DNA of 64,000 nucleotides from Calothrix sp. 336/3 (GCF_000734895.2 NZ_CP011382.1:2582700-2646699), one strand, 5' to 3'. Positions 17,384-26,466 are shown, counted from the stretch's first letter. Program-made: numbers and translations. The notes: generated by a model from the letters alone, not told the origin.

Positions 17384-18376
17384 CTAGTAAGGGTCTTTAT
17401 CTATTTTGCCGCGTTTAACGCTTCGCAAATAGTAACCTGTAGTAGGACGGTTTCTGAGGTTGAAACTGTCACCACTACGGACACGCCAAATTTTATAGTT
17501 GGAGTAGGTGAGGGGTTGACGGGGTTTACAGACTTCGGGAGTATGGTCGGCAAGGACAAAGTAAGCGACTCCCTTACCCATAACTTTAGCCATACCGTTT
17601 TTATCTACAACTACGGATGTTCCCTCACTGACAGCGATACCTAGGGCACTAGTAGATTTACTATCTTGAATTTGTCGTGCTAGGAATGCCATTAAGCGCC
17701 CCATGCGTTCTCGTCTGTCAAAGTGGGTATCAATGACTGTGTTTTCCAGGTTGCGCCAGGAGAATAAATTATAGGTAAAGCTAATATCTCGGTAGGGGTC
17801 TTCAAGAGCGTCTTCCGTTTCAATGGCTTTACCGCAGGCTTCGTATACAAAGTTACTTTGAATCATGGCTCCGGCGCTAGTTCCTCCAATGCCACCACCG
17901 CGTTTGTAGACGGATTCGACAGCGGTTTCTAGGCGGGTATTTTGAAAATTACGAGTGTAGAGACATTGGTCACCACCAGCAAAAAAGACTACCTCTGCTT
18001 TCTGGATAGCGTTAACGACTTCGGGTTGATTGGCTTCTGCTTTACTTTTTACCAGAATGGTTTCCACAGAGTCTACACCCTGCATATCCATAATTGGTTG
18101 ATTGTATCCATCATCACCTGTAGCACGGATGACAACAACATCGACTTTTTTGTCACAGTCATTACATCCGCGTACACGGTTAATCATCCATTGGATGGCT
18201 TCATCAACGTCTGCACCCCCTCCTCCGAGGTCGTATACGGGACCTAAGAGGGTTGGGTTGACATCTTGGGGATTGCCTTTGAGATAGCGCATAACCTTTG
18301 CCTCTACGGGTAATGGTAGGCAGGTTCCTGTAGTGAGTAGAAGTATAGCTGCAAGTTGTTTTGCGACTGTTCCCAT
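17384..18376 (-). CDS. Secreted cyanophycinase-like peptidase (family S51)
   Basis: A 330-residue protein whose first 26 residues form a Sec signal peptide ending near PVEAKV. The peptidase S51 fold is indicated by VVVIRATGDDGYN, VVFFAGGDQCLY and the nucleophile motif GIGGTSAGAM, with the likely catalytic serine S167. The family cleaves the arginine-aspartate polymer cyanophycin, but cytoplasmic CphB lacks a signal peptide. This protein is therefore likely periplasmic or outer and its substrate may differ. The C-terminus is basic (RSVKRGKIDKD). Confidence 0.8.
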   Translation of the reverse strand: MGTVAKQLAAILLLTTGTCLPLPVEAKVMRYLKGNPQDVNPTLLGPVYDLGGGGADVDEAIQWMINRVRGCNDCDKKVDVVVIRATGDDGYNQPIMDMQGVDSVETILVKSKAEANQPEVVNAIQKAEVVFFAGGDQCLYTRNFQNTRLETAVESVYKRGGGIGGTSAGAMIQSNFVYEACGKAIETEDALEDPYRDISFTYNLFSWRNLENTVIDTHFDRRERMGRLMAFLARQIQDSKSTSALGIAVSEGTSVVVDKNGMAKVMGKGVAYFVLADHTPEVCKPRQPLTYSNYKIWRVRSGDSFNLRNRPTTGYYLRSVKRGKIDKDPY

Positions 18377-18510
18377 TTGCTGATTCTCTGATTCAAACCC
18401 ATCTAGCTTAACTTCTCTCGGTTTTTTTGTTCCTAATATCTATTTATCACCAGGGGATAGAAAGTTTACGCCAAGGTTAAAAAGATTCTCCCTAGCTTTG
18501 GTAGGATTGA

Positions 18511-19698
18511 TTACCATTGCACTTGCGATCGCTCCTGTATTACCCGTTGATAGGTAGCTTGGGTTTGGTGGGCTAATTTCGTCCATTGGAAACGTTTTTC
18601 TAGGTCTTGGTAAGCATTATCTACTAACCACTGGCGGTATCCAGGATTTTTCAAGACTTCTAAAATACCCCAAGCGAGGGAGTCGGGGTTGTTGGTTTGG
18701 GTGACAACTCCGGTTTTGGTATGTTGTACTACTTCGGGGAAACCACCTGTATCGGATACAACTACGGGAACGTGGGAGGCAAAGCTTTCTAGGGCAACGA
18801 TACCAAAGGGTTCGTAGAGGCTGGGAAAGACGGCACAGTCGGCAATAGTTTGAAATTTATCTAAGTATTCATCGGACATGAAGCCTGTAAAATAGCATTT
18901 GTGCCAGATACCTAAATCCCAAGCTTGTTTTTTCAGGTTGTCGGTATTGCCACCACCAATAATCACAAATTTGACGTATCCGCCCATTTCCGATAGGACT
19001 TTGGGGGCTGCATTTAGTAAGATGGATACACCTTTTTCGTAGGTCATACGTCCGACGTAGTAGACTATTTTCTCTTGGGGTTCAGCGTAACGCAGACGAA
19101 ATTCTGGGGCGTGAAAGTCTGGATGATGTTGTTTTTTTTCGGGACGGATACCGTTGTAGATGACATCGATTTTATCCCAGGGACTTTGGAACGATCGCTC
19201 TACTTCTCGACGCATGTAGTCACTACAAACGATGATGCGCCAAGCATTAAATGCTAGAAGTTTTTCCTTGTGATGAATATAGTTTTGTACCTCAGTATAA
19301 ATACCGTTATGTCGTCCGGCTTCCGTCGCATGAATTGTGGCGATGAGGGGGGTTTTGAAGGTGTGTTTCAGGGCGATCGCGGCATCTCCCACTAACCAAT
19401 CATGGGCATGAATAATATCAAAGCCACTTTCTTCTAACATCAACTTACCACCATGGCTACCCATGCTGTGATTCATATTCACCACCCAATGGAAGAAATC
19501 GTCACCATTGGCAACTGGTAAACGATGTACCTTGATTCCTTCCACTTGTTCAAACATCGGTGCATTGCCAAATTCGGGCGTGATTATGTGAATTTCATGT
19601 CCCAGTTTGACTAATTCCGGGTATAGTTCTGCGACATGACGAGAAATTCCCCCAACGATGCGGGGTGGAAATTCCCAACTGAGTACTAATATTTTCAT
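18511..19698 (-). CDS. Glycosyltransferase family 4 protein
   Basis: A 395-residue GT-B enzyme. The N-terminal domain opens with MKILVLSWEFPPRIVGGISRHV, like glycogen/starch-synthase-related GT4 enzymes, and the nucleotide-sugar binding domain has YVGRMTYEKGVSILLNA and the EX7E motif EPFGIVALESFA. The donor and acceptor cannot be read from sequence; glycogen or glucosylglycerol-type roles are possible. It is a single gene with a long non-coding upstream stretch. Confidence 0.88.
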   Translation of the reverse strand: MKILVLSWEFPPRIVGGISRHVAELYPELVKLGHEIHIITPEFGNAPMFEQVEGIKVHRLPVANGDDFFHWVVNMNHSMGSHGGKLMLEESGFDIIHAHDWLVGDAAIALKHTFKTPLIATIHATEAGRHNGIYTEVQNYIHHKEKLLAFNAWRIIVCSDYMRREVERSFQSPWDKIDVIYNGIRPEKKQHHPDFHAPEFRLRYAEPQEKIVYYVGRMTYEKGVSILLNAAPKVLSEMGGYVKFVIIGGGNTDNLKKQAWDLGIWHKCYFTGFMSDEYLDKFQTIADCAVFPSLYEPFGIVALESFASHVPVVVSDTGGFPEVVQHTKTGVVTQTNNPDSLAWGILEVLKNPGYRQWLVDNAYQDLEKRFQWTKLAHQTQATYQRVIQERSQVQW

Positions 19699-19898
19699 CT
19701 TTTCCAGATCCCCCAGCCCTTGACAGTTGCTAAAAATCCCAATTTAACCAAAAGTGCTAATTTTGCACCGCGATTGTTTACTTACCAGATATCTTTTAGG
19801 ATTTTTTAATATTTTAAAAAAAACAGTAGCGATAAATACATTCTTCACTTAATTCGTAAACTTATTTTGCTGAAAGTGAGAAATATTTATTTATTGAA

Positions 19899-20000
19899 AT
19901 GGAATTGTTAAACGAGGGCAGAGAAATGTCTGGGATAAAGTCTGAATTATTGCTAGTAACTGGTATGGTGGGGGCGATCGCCATGAATACAGCAAGTTGA
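19899..20000 (+). CDS. Possible micro-protein (24-33 aa)
   Basis: From ATG 19899 the frame encodes 33 residues; from ATG 19926 it encodes MSGIKSELLLVTGMVGAIAM plus four more residues. The second start has GAGG 8 nt upstream, a good ribosome binding site. The product would be a short hydrophobic peptide. I do not recognise it and the evidence is only the start region and composition. Confidence 0.25.
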   Translation: MELLNEGREMSGIKSELLLVTGMVGAIAMNTAS

Positions 20001-20510
20001 AAGTTTACCCATGGCAAATATGTACTAGATATCAGCTAGTAGGCGGACAACTATTAGCCATAGTACCAGAAGTGATAAAAATAACGTCATCTATTTTGCG
20101 TTATGACTCATATCACAGAACTGATATAAATTCGATATAAATATGTAATCACCCTGCCTTTCTCCTGAGCAAGGAAAAAGTGCCCTTGGTTGTGCTGAAG
20201 GTATAGGCGGAAGGCTGAAAATACGACTTGACAAGATAGTACAATCTCACAAAGAAACGCTATTGAACTAGCAAAAATTTTTGTAAGTAATCCGAATTTA
20301 ATCAAAGGTAGGATGTGTTCGGCATAGGCGTAACGTATAAAAGTCTTATTCTGCATAGGTTACAGTGCGCTAACCTATCTTACAGAGGTTTGATATTTAA
20401 TTGCACCTTCCTACTTATAAGCGAAGTGAAGTTTCGGGAAGTAATCCCAGAATTTCGGAAGATGATATTTGTTGGGAACATTGCAATTTTACAAAAATAC
20501 AATTTGTAGT

Positions 20511-20527
20511 GGGAGCATCTTGCTCCC
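20511..20527. repeat. Palindrome GGGAGCA-TCT-TGCTCCC
   Basis: A perfect 7-3-7 inverted repeat inside the spacer. The surrounding TGTAGTGGGAGCATCTTGCTCCCTG is a common dispersed palindrome in Nostoc-like genomes. Confidence 0.7.
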
Positions 20528-20709
20528 TGATTTTAGAAAACGGGCTAGAAGTTGGCACTAAAAAACAATTTACGCATTTTGTAATCACCTGATTCTGCCA
20601 ATTACTATAAATCCTATACAATTTACCTATACATCATTTTCTAGTCACAATATTACTCTCCAGCAACTATATGGTGGTTTGTAAAATCAGTATTATTAGT
20701 TAGATAAAA

Positions 20710-21042
20710 CTACTTTTTAAATAAAGTTTCTAACTCTGCTTGTAACGATTGAATTTCAGCCACCCTTGTGACTAATAAATTATCATTGCCTGCATCTGTT
20801 AACCGTGCTTGCCAATAGCGAATACTCTCAGAATTATCCATCCAAAAATTAATTACTGTATTTCTGACTCCATCAATATCCCAACTGAGATGGGGTAAAG
20901 CTAAATCTATTGATGTCATTAAAGCATCTAGGGTACAACGATGGATTCCCAAATATTCGATATTCGCTGATTTTGATTGTTGTTGGTGATGGAAAAACTG
21001 CAAAACTGGAGATACACCAATAATATCAAATGTGTATTTCAT
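20710..21042 (-). CDS. Conserved hypothetical protein next to tandem CIRCE elements
   Basis: A 110-residue soluble protein that I do not recognise by function. It contains a hydrophobic N-terminal strand MKYTFDIIGVSPVLQFF, then a helical region and a C-terminal helix EIQSLQAELETLFKK. AGGTAGGA lies just before the ATG. The 67-138 bp upstream contain two HrcA-type CIRCE elements whose perfect TTAGCACTC halves read in this gene's direction, so heat or stress induction is likely if the sites are real. It is divergent from the DMT transporter. Confidence 0.65.
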   Translation of the reverse strand: MKYTFDIIGVSPVLQFFHHQQQSKSANIEYLGIHRCTLDALMTSIDLALPHLSWDIDGVRNTVINFWMDNSESIRYWQARLTDAGNDNLLVTRVAEIQSLQAELETLFKK

Positions 21043-21108
21043 CTCAGTCCTACCTCTCTAGTAATACATCTAGTATGAAAAAATTGCCGAGAACTATCAC
21101 TGCTGACA

Positions 21109-21135
21109 CTAGCACTTTCATAATGAGAGTGCTAA
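21109..21135. promoter_or_regulatory. CIRCE element 1 (HrcA operator)
   Basis: CTAGCACTT-N9-GAGTGCTAA matches the CIRCE consensus TTAGCACTC-N9-GAGTGCTAA at 16 of 18 arm positions, with a perfect right arm and the exact 9 nt spacer. HrcA represses heat-shock genes through this site. Confidence 0.75.
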
Positions 21136-21153
21136 TTTTTCGCCCAGAATTGA

Positions 21154-21180
21154 TTAGCAATTGTTAGCTGAGAGTGCTAA
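21154..21180. promoter_or_regulatory. CIRCE element 2 (HrcA operator-like)
   Basis: TTAGCAATT-N9-GAGTGCTAA again has a perfect right arm and 16 of 18 arm matches. It begins 45 bp after element 1, and TGAGAGTGCTAATTTT is common to both. Tandem sites suggest strong control of one or both divergent genes. Confidence 0.65.
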
Positions 21181-21281
21181 TTTTATTAATGGTATTAATC
21201 CTAAAATATGCAATTTTTTCTACTTTTGAAAAGGGGGTACAAGCTATTTTTAATATTTTGTTAACTTTCCCGTTAGCAGAT

Positions 21282-22169
21282 GTGCAGGGAGAGCTTGCGG
21301 CTTTAGGGGCTGCGGGGTTGTGGGCTATAGCCTCGGTGGTGTATGGGCGTTTAGGGGCTTCTATTCCTCCATTACAGCTCAACTTGTGTAAGGGAGTGGT
21401 GGCGATCGCCTTGCTGCTATTTACCATTGCCATTACAGGACAATTTTTTCCCCATATATCTCTGCAATCGCTATCACTACTGATACTCAGTGGGATGGTT
21501 GGTATTGGCTTGGGAGATACTGCTTTTTTTGCAACTATTAATACCCTGGGAGCCAGACAAGCTTTACTGATGGAAACCCTAGCACCACCGATTACAGCTA
21601 TCTTGGCACTAGCTTTTCTAAATGAGACATTAAATTCTAGGGCTTGGTGCGGTATTCTCCTGACAATTATCGGTGTAGGATTTGTTGTTACAGAACGTAC
21701 TTCTCAGACAGTAATTTCTCGTAAATCATTCTATAAAGGTATCCTGTTTGGTTTACTAGCTGCCATCGCCGCCGCGATCGCCGCCGTACTTTCCCGTGCA
21801 GCTTTTGCCCAATCCGATATTAACCCCCTGTGGGCAGCACTGATACGTTTAGTGGGCGGGGTATTGATATTAATTATTTGGGGTGTATTTTCCCCTTCTC
21901 AGGAAAGGTGGCAGTTACAAAGATTACAATCAACTCCCATCCTCACTGGCATCCTGTTTGCGGCATTTTGTGGAACCTATCTAGGAATTTGGCTACAACA
22001 AATAGCCCTCAAGTTAACAGCAGCAGGTATTGCTTCCACATTATTACAGACAAGTCCAGTATTAATTATTCCCATCGCCATCTACTTAGGAGAGAAAGTC
22101 ACTTGGAGAGCGATCGCGGGTGTTTGTGTGGCAATCATCGGAGTGGGATTCTTATTCTACCTGCGTTAA
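21282..22169 (+). CDS. DMT/EamA-family transporter
   Basis: A roughly 296-residue membrane protein with ten hydrophobic segments in two EamA repeats (about residues 3-135 and 150-294). Repeat ends are seen in ALAFLNETLNSRAW and IAIYLGEKVTWRA. The substrate of such drug/metabolite transporters cannot be predicted. The frame is open further upstream (GTG 21174, ATG 21189), but those starts overlap or touch CIRCE element 2, and family proteins begin at MQGELAALGAAGLW, which corresponds to the GTG at 21282. The start is therefore uncertain. Confidence 0.85.
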   Translation: MQGELAALGAAGLWAIASVVYGRLGASIPPLQLNLCKGVVAIALLLFTIAITGQFFPHISLQSLSLLILSGMVGIGLGDTAFFATINTLGARQALLMETLAPPITAILALAFLNETLNSRAWCGILLTIIGVGFVVTERTSQTVISRKSFYKGILFGLLAAIAAAIAAVLSRAAFAQSDINPLWAALIRLVGGVLILIIWGVFSPSQERWQLQRLQSTPILTGILFAAFCGTYLGIWLQQIALKLTAAGIASTLLQTSPVLIIPIAIYLGEKVTWRAIAGVCVAIIGVGFLFYLR

Positions 22170-22244
22170 AGAGCAAAAAGTGAATAATTTTTGACCGTTT
22201 TCTCCTATACTTACTTTAAATTTACTTGTAAAGTAGTATCAAAA

Positions 22245-22760
22245 ATGTGGCAATTTCGCCCTGAAACACCCGCAGATATTACCCCTATTAGCCAAGTTAT
22301 CACCGCCGCTTTTTCCCAACCAGAAGAAGCATTATTAGTTGAGAAAATTCGTCAATCAGAAAACTTTATCCCTGAACTTTCCATAGTCGCAGTGGAAAAT
22401 CAAGTCATTTTAGGACATATTCTCTTTAGTCGCATTTTTTTGGATACAGATCAAACTACCCTATCTGTATTAGCTCTTGCACCTTTAGCTGTCACTCCCA
22501 AAAAACAACGTCAAGGAATCGGCAGTCAATTAGTAGAAATAGGTTTATCTAAGTGCAGAGAATTGAATCATACCATTGTTCTGGTGCTGGGCAACCCAGG
22601 ATTTTATCACCGTTTCGGATTTCAAACAGCCAGTAAATTTAATTTACAGCCTTCCTTACCATTCCCAGATGAGCCTTTTATGGTAATAGAATTAGTTGAT
22701 GATGCATTAAAAAGTGTCAATGGCATAGTTCGCTACCCTGGATATTTTGGCGAAGTCTAG
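22245..22760 (+). CDS. GNAT-family N-acetyltransferase (YhbS-like)
   Basis: A 171-residue acetyltransferase. The acetyl-CoA binding motif is LAVTPKKQRQGIGSQLVEIGL, and VLVLGNPGFYHRFGFQTAS is the C-terminal signature of the YhbS-like group. The frame extends upstream from a TTG, but the ATG at 22245 (MWQFRPETPADI) begins exactly at the fold's first strand. The acceptor is unknown. It lies 75 bp after the DMT transporter on the same strand and may be co-transcribed. Confidence 0.85.
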   Translation: MWQFRPETPADITPISQVITAAFSQPEEALLVEKIRQSENFIPELSIVAVENQVILGHILFSRIFLDTDQTTLSVLALAPLAVTPKKQRQGIGSQLVEIGLSKCRELNHTIVLVLGNPGFYHRFGFQTASKFNLQPSLPFPDEPFMVIELVDDALKSVNGIVRYPGYFGEV

Positions 22761-22812
22761 TGTTGCTGACTGAAGTGGAGAGAAAATATACAGACTTTTC
22801 CCATACCCAAAA

Positions 22813-23703
22813 CTAGGATTCTTGTCGCCAAAAAACACACTGTTTTTGTTCTTCCGAAAAATGTGAGGCTAAAAGCTGCAACTCTGCTTCTGGTAAGGAA
22901 GACTTACAGTAAAAAGGATACCTGGGCTGACGACAGGTATAGTCATAAAATATTGTGAACCTATCTTGAGTAACAGGTATTTTTCCACGATGGAAAATAT
23001 CACTAGTACTGGCAAACACAACAGTACCAGCAACCCCTGTACAAGATTTTTGCATAGAAGGAGATACAACTTTCTGCATGGTTGAATCTTGGATATAACC
23101 ATGACGATATCTCAGAGAAGCCATAACTTCAGTAGTCAAAGATTGGGGAATGTACTGAAAAGGACCACAATTTTCATCAACATCATGCAAGTAAACAATA
23201 ATTTTCAGGAGTTTTCTATCTTCCCCATCAATGTGCCACAATCTCGACTTCCTTTCTATCTGATTTGCTAAATCTCGACGAAAATATGCACCATGATAAG
23301 CAACAGGTAAACCTATATAATGCTCGACTATATTTAGCAGACGTTCTTGTAAACCCCAGAGAAAAATTTCTGGAAACTTTATCATCTGCTCTGGGGAAGC
23401 GTGAACTACATATTCATTTTTATCCTCACTCGAACCTACAGGAATACCTGACATCACTTTTGCAGATGCTTGCCACATTTTCTCCGTAGAAGGAATAGCA
23501 AGTGCTTCTAAAGAAGTTATCGCTACCCCTTCTTTTTTCACAGCTTCTACAATCCCTAAATCGAAGTCAGAAATAGATGGCAAGCAACTAGCATGATTTT
23601 CTTTTGCTGCGTAATAATCCAAATCTAACTGAGATTGCCAGAAGGGGATTTCATAAATATTTTGCAAGATTTTATTGCGTACCTGCTTCACAAGAGAATT
23701 CAT
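22813..23703 (-). CDS. Fe(II)/2-oxoglutarate dioxygenase, phytanoyl-CoA hydroxylase-like
   Basis: A 296-residue oxygenase of the phytanoyl-CoA dioxygenase family. The iron triad can be read as H157 and D159 in LWHIDGED plus H238 in DIFHRGK, and R248 (QDRFTIFY) fits the 2-oxoglutarate anchor. The jelly-roll strands YLHDVDENCGPFQYIP and GVAGTVVFAST are also seen. The substrate is unknown. It converges with the GNAT gene and is isolated upstream by nearly 1 kb of spacer. Confidence 0.82.
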   Translation of the reverse strand: MNSLVKQVRNKILQNIYEIPFWQSQLDLDYYAAKENHASCLPSISDFDLGIVEAVKKEGVAITSLEALAIPSTEKMWQASAKVMSGIPVGSSEDKNEYVVHASPEQMIKFPEIFLWGLQERLLNIVEHYIGLPVAYHGAYFRRDLANQIERKSRLWHIDGEDRKLLKIIVYLHDVDENCGPFQYIPQSLTTEVMASLRYRHGYIQDSTMQKVVSPSMQKSCTGVAGTVVFASTSDIFHRGKIPVTQDRFTIFYDYTCRQPRYPFYCKSSLPEAELQLLASHFSEEQKQCVFWRQES

Positions 23704-24670
23704 AATGCTTGTATTGTTGATGATGATGATAGTGCCTGACTTTATTCTATGTATTTCTATGAGTCTATGCTAGAGATAAGGTTTTACCCTTTACCAAAAA
23801 TTTACCTGTTCTTTATATCTCCATGAATAATATTTATTCCTAAATAAATGATTGCAATATCAAATTTCATCTAAACAACATATATCTGTCTTGCAAATAG
23901 AAAAAGGAGATATAAAGGGGGAAATGTAAATTTTCATTTTTGTTTGTATAATCATCTCGTGAATGGCTGACTTGGAAACAACAAAACAGGAAAAAGGATT
24001 TTCATCTATCCTGCTGATATACGCAAGTTCACAATAGCTATATTTAGTTCTCATCAAATAGCCAAGTTCAGGAAGATTTTTACAAAAAGTAGGATTTATT
24101 TGTCATATTTGTTGACAAACACTCAGGAAGTTAGCGATTGAAAATTTGCTACGTTCAGATAGTTTGCTGAAGACTTCATCTTTCAGTTGCACATACACCA
24201 AGAATTGTGAGTTTGCCTGTCAAAGTATGAATAAAATGCAAAGTATCATTTACATACTGTAAATTTTCTACTAACTTCTAGAAATTTTGCACTGGTATAG
24301 ATGCGATACTCAGTGAAAAGCTGGATGAATTTCGGTAGTGTGACCAAATTACTGATATTTTTATACCTTGCGTTTTCCTCAGGTAAACAGTAATTTCTTA
24401 AACCCTGATTTTATCTGTCTGACGGGGAAGATGCGGATATTGGTTGGAAACCCTGACAATTAATTCGTTTTAGCTCTTTTCGCTAGTAAAATAACTAGCT
24501 AGTATACTCTACCATTAATTAACGCCTTTTTTCAAGCCTAGACAAAGTAGAATGATGGATTTATTGTCAAGTCATAATGATAGAATCAAGTTCTTTGTTG
24601 CACCCTTGAGATAGCCTGTAATTCTAATTGCGGTATCAATTAGGAAATCAGAATTATAAATATAGCACCT
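23704..24670. other. Long AT-rich spacer
   Basis: Nearly 1 kb between divergent genes. It has an inverted repeat TTTGTCA-N7-TGACAAA at 24099-24119 and a promoter-proximal one at 24624-24643. Short open frames on the minus strand near 23860-24057 have no ribosome binding site and look fortuitous. A non-coding RNA cannot be excluded. Confidence 0.4.
24624..24643. promoter_or_regulatory. Inverted repeat CTAATTG-CGGTAT-CAATTAG
   Basis: A perfect 7-6-7 inverted repeat 27 bp before the ATG of the lipoprotein gene. Position and symmetry fit an operator for a dimeric regulator. The regulator is unknown. Confidence 0.4.
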
Positions 24671-25186
24671 ATGTTTGGAGGCGCAATAGTGATTTTGGCA
24701 AAAATCGATCAAGATAGCATCATTGCTTTATTCTCCCATACTCCTTTTCAGCCTATTTTTCTGGCAAAGAAAATATTTAATGGAGTGCTAGTAACCTTAC
24801 TGTTGATATGTTTATCTTTGTCTGGATGTACGGCAATTGTTCTTGCACCTACTACCCAAGTCATAGAAAAGGCGATCGCGGTGCAGTTAGAACATACTCA
24901 AGAAAAGTTAAACCAACAACTTGACTTGGATTTTCAAAGCTTTGCGATTAAACATCTGTTTATCCAGAAGCAAAAAGCATTAAGTTTAAAAAACTTAATG
25001 ACTTATCGTGTGAGCGGGACTTATGATTTAGTGTTTCAGTTACCAGATCGAAAACTGACACAAGCCAAGAAACCTTTTGAAGTATATTTGCAGCTGCAAA
25101 AAGAGGGTAAAACTTGGCGATTATTGATGTCAGACAATGATACTAAAGATACAGAAGCTACTTGGCATAGTTACTTAGTTCAATAG
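24671..25186 (+). CDS. Putative lipoprotein
   Basis: A 171-residue protein with a hydrophobic segment (about residues 37-52) ending in LSLSGC, a canonical lipobox, so the mature protein would begin at the cysteine and be membrane-anchored outside the cytoplasm. About 30 residues precede the signal-like segment, which is long for a signal peptide; the start may be downstream. The mature part has a helix (VIEKAIAVQLEHTQEKLNQQL) and beta-rich tail with TWRLLMSDNDTKDTEATW. I know no function for it. Confidence 0.7.
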   Translation: MFGGAIVILAKIDQDSIIALFSHTPFQPIFLAKKIFNGVLVTLLLICLSLSGCTAIVLAPTTQVIEKAIAVQLEHTQEKLNQQLDLDFQSFAIKHLFIQKQKALSLKNLMTYRVSGTYDLVFQLPDRKLTQAKKPFEVYLQLQKEGKTWRLLMSDNDTKDTEATWHSYLVQ

Positions 25187-25640
25187 GTACATCGGGCAAA
25201 AAAGTCCTGTATAAAAGACTAAAATTATGAATAGGATGGATGTCAAGCAAATCAAATATTAGTCGTATTTTATACTTTCAACTACTTGCCCACTCTCTTA
25301 ATTCTTGAGTATCTGTTGTCAATTGCCAATCTTGTGTAACTCTAGAAACCATCACAGTGCTAGTAATGAAAGCAGTCATTTATGGGCATGATGGGAATTA
25401 TCTTAATCCAATGGGGTAAAAGATTTTTCTACCAATAAAGATAAAAATTCCAGAAACATAGATGATTTTTCGAGAACATGACTTCTTTTTCACTTTCATG
25501 TTGTGGGTTGTATTTGGTAATTAGTCAGAAATTTCCAAAATCCTCATAAAGTAATTAACTGAAAAGGACATTGCCACTCACAGATATCTAGTTTTTTGCC
25601 CTAGGTGTTAGACATCTCATTATCTCCAATATATGAAAAT
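25187..25640. other. Spacer before the membrane protein gene
   Basis: About 450 bp. A 33-codon minus-strand frame at 25278-25379 encodes MTAFITSTVMVSRVTQDWQL followed by 13 more residues; it has no ribosome binding site and may be a micro-gene or a gene remnant. I see nothing else. Confidence 0.35.
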
Positions 25641-26414
25641 ATGTATTTAAACTTTCTTGCTAGTTCCGTTGCGGGAATTGGGATTTTAGTATTACTTACC
25701 TTTGGTTTGTTACAGTGGTTTCATGTTTCGGCAGGAAGTTTTTTAGATTGGGTAATTGGTGGCGCTAGTTTTTGGTGGTTGTTGGTAATTGTCACCGTAC
25801 CTTGGAATATTTATTTTCAAGCTAAGGAAGTATTAGCACAGGGGGAACAGTCTAGTGAAAAAGGTATTTCCGTAGATGGCAGAAAAATTAATTATGTGAA
25901 ACTTTTGGCAAAGCGATCGCTACTAATTGCCATTACCTTACATATTTTCTCCGCTATTGGTTTATATCTCTTAGCTGCGACAGGGATTAGTGCTGTAGGT
26001 TATGTGAGTTCCGGTGCAGCATTGTTGCTTACGGGTTTACGCCCAGCGATTAGTGCCTATGAATACCTCTATGCTAGGTTAAGGATGATTGGTGAAGAAT
26101 GGAGATATCCCCGTGAAGATATCGTTGAGTTGCGTTATCGGTTTGATGCGTTGGTGGAAGAAGTAAGACAAATTCAAGAGCAATTGAACCCGGAAAACTC
26201 CTATTCCTTAGCTGGGAATCTGCAACGATATGGGGAAGATAATCGTAGGGAACTAGCAAGGGTGACAGCTAACTTGGAAGAATTGCGAGCGATGAATCAA
26301 ACAGAACATGAACGTTTAGGAAGGGAAGCAAGAGCAGCGATCGCCCAACTTTCTACAGATGGGCAATTCTTAGATCATGTACGGGAAATTCTCAGATTTT
26401 TTAAGGAAGCATAG
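25641..26414 (+). CDS. Membrane protein with C-terminal coiled coil
   Basis: A 257-residue protein with two N-terminal membrane helices (NFLASSVAGIGILVLLTFGL and FWWLLVIVTVPWNIYF), a second pair after about residue 90, then a long charged helical tail from residue 150 (LRYRFDALVEEVRQIQEQL) that looks like a coiled coil. This is a conserved cyanobacterial family without known function. A GTG at 25605 would add 12 residues, but family members start at MYLNFLASS, corresponding to ATG 25641. Confidence 0.75.
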   Translation: MYLNFLASSVAGIGILVLLTFGLLQWFHVSAGSFLDWVIGGASFWWLLVIVTVPWNIYFQAKEVLAQGEQSSEKGISVDGRKINYVKLLAKRSLLIAITLHIFSAIGLYLLAATGISAVGYVSSGAALLLTGLRPAISAYEYLYARLRMIGEEWRYPREDIVELRYRFDALVEEVRQIQEQLNPENSYSLAGNLQRYGEDNRRELARVTANLEELRAMNQTEHERLGREARAAIAQLSTDGQFLDHVREILRFFKEA

Positions 26415-26466
26415 TCATAGATAGTGCAGGAGTAATCAGTCAATAATGATACTTATTTCTCAGTAA

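Larger units (their letters stand above)
19699..20709. other. Long spacer with repeat fragments and a possible micro-gene
   Basis: About 1 kb without a convincing long gene. It contains a possible 24-33 codon frame at 19899-20000, a degenerate repeat near 20310-20385 with the hairpin TAGGTTA-N8-TAACCTA, and the palindrome at 20511-20527. Open frames in the 20100-20620 part overlap these repeats and look fortuitous. The first 200 bp probably hold the glycosyltransferase promoter. Confidence 0.5.

Noticed and set aside
20108..20621. Minus-strand open frames in the 1 kb spacer
   Set aside because: They overlap dispersed palindromes (including GGGAGCATCTTGCTCCC), lack ribosome binding sites, and their translations are not protein-like.
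21174..21281. Upstream starts of the DMT transporter at GTG 21174 or ATG 21189
   Set aside because: They overlap or touch CIRCE element 2 and add residues unlike family N-termini; GTG 21282 is preferred, although not proven.
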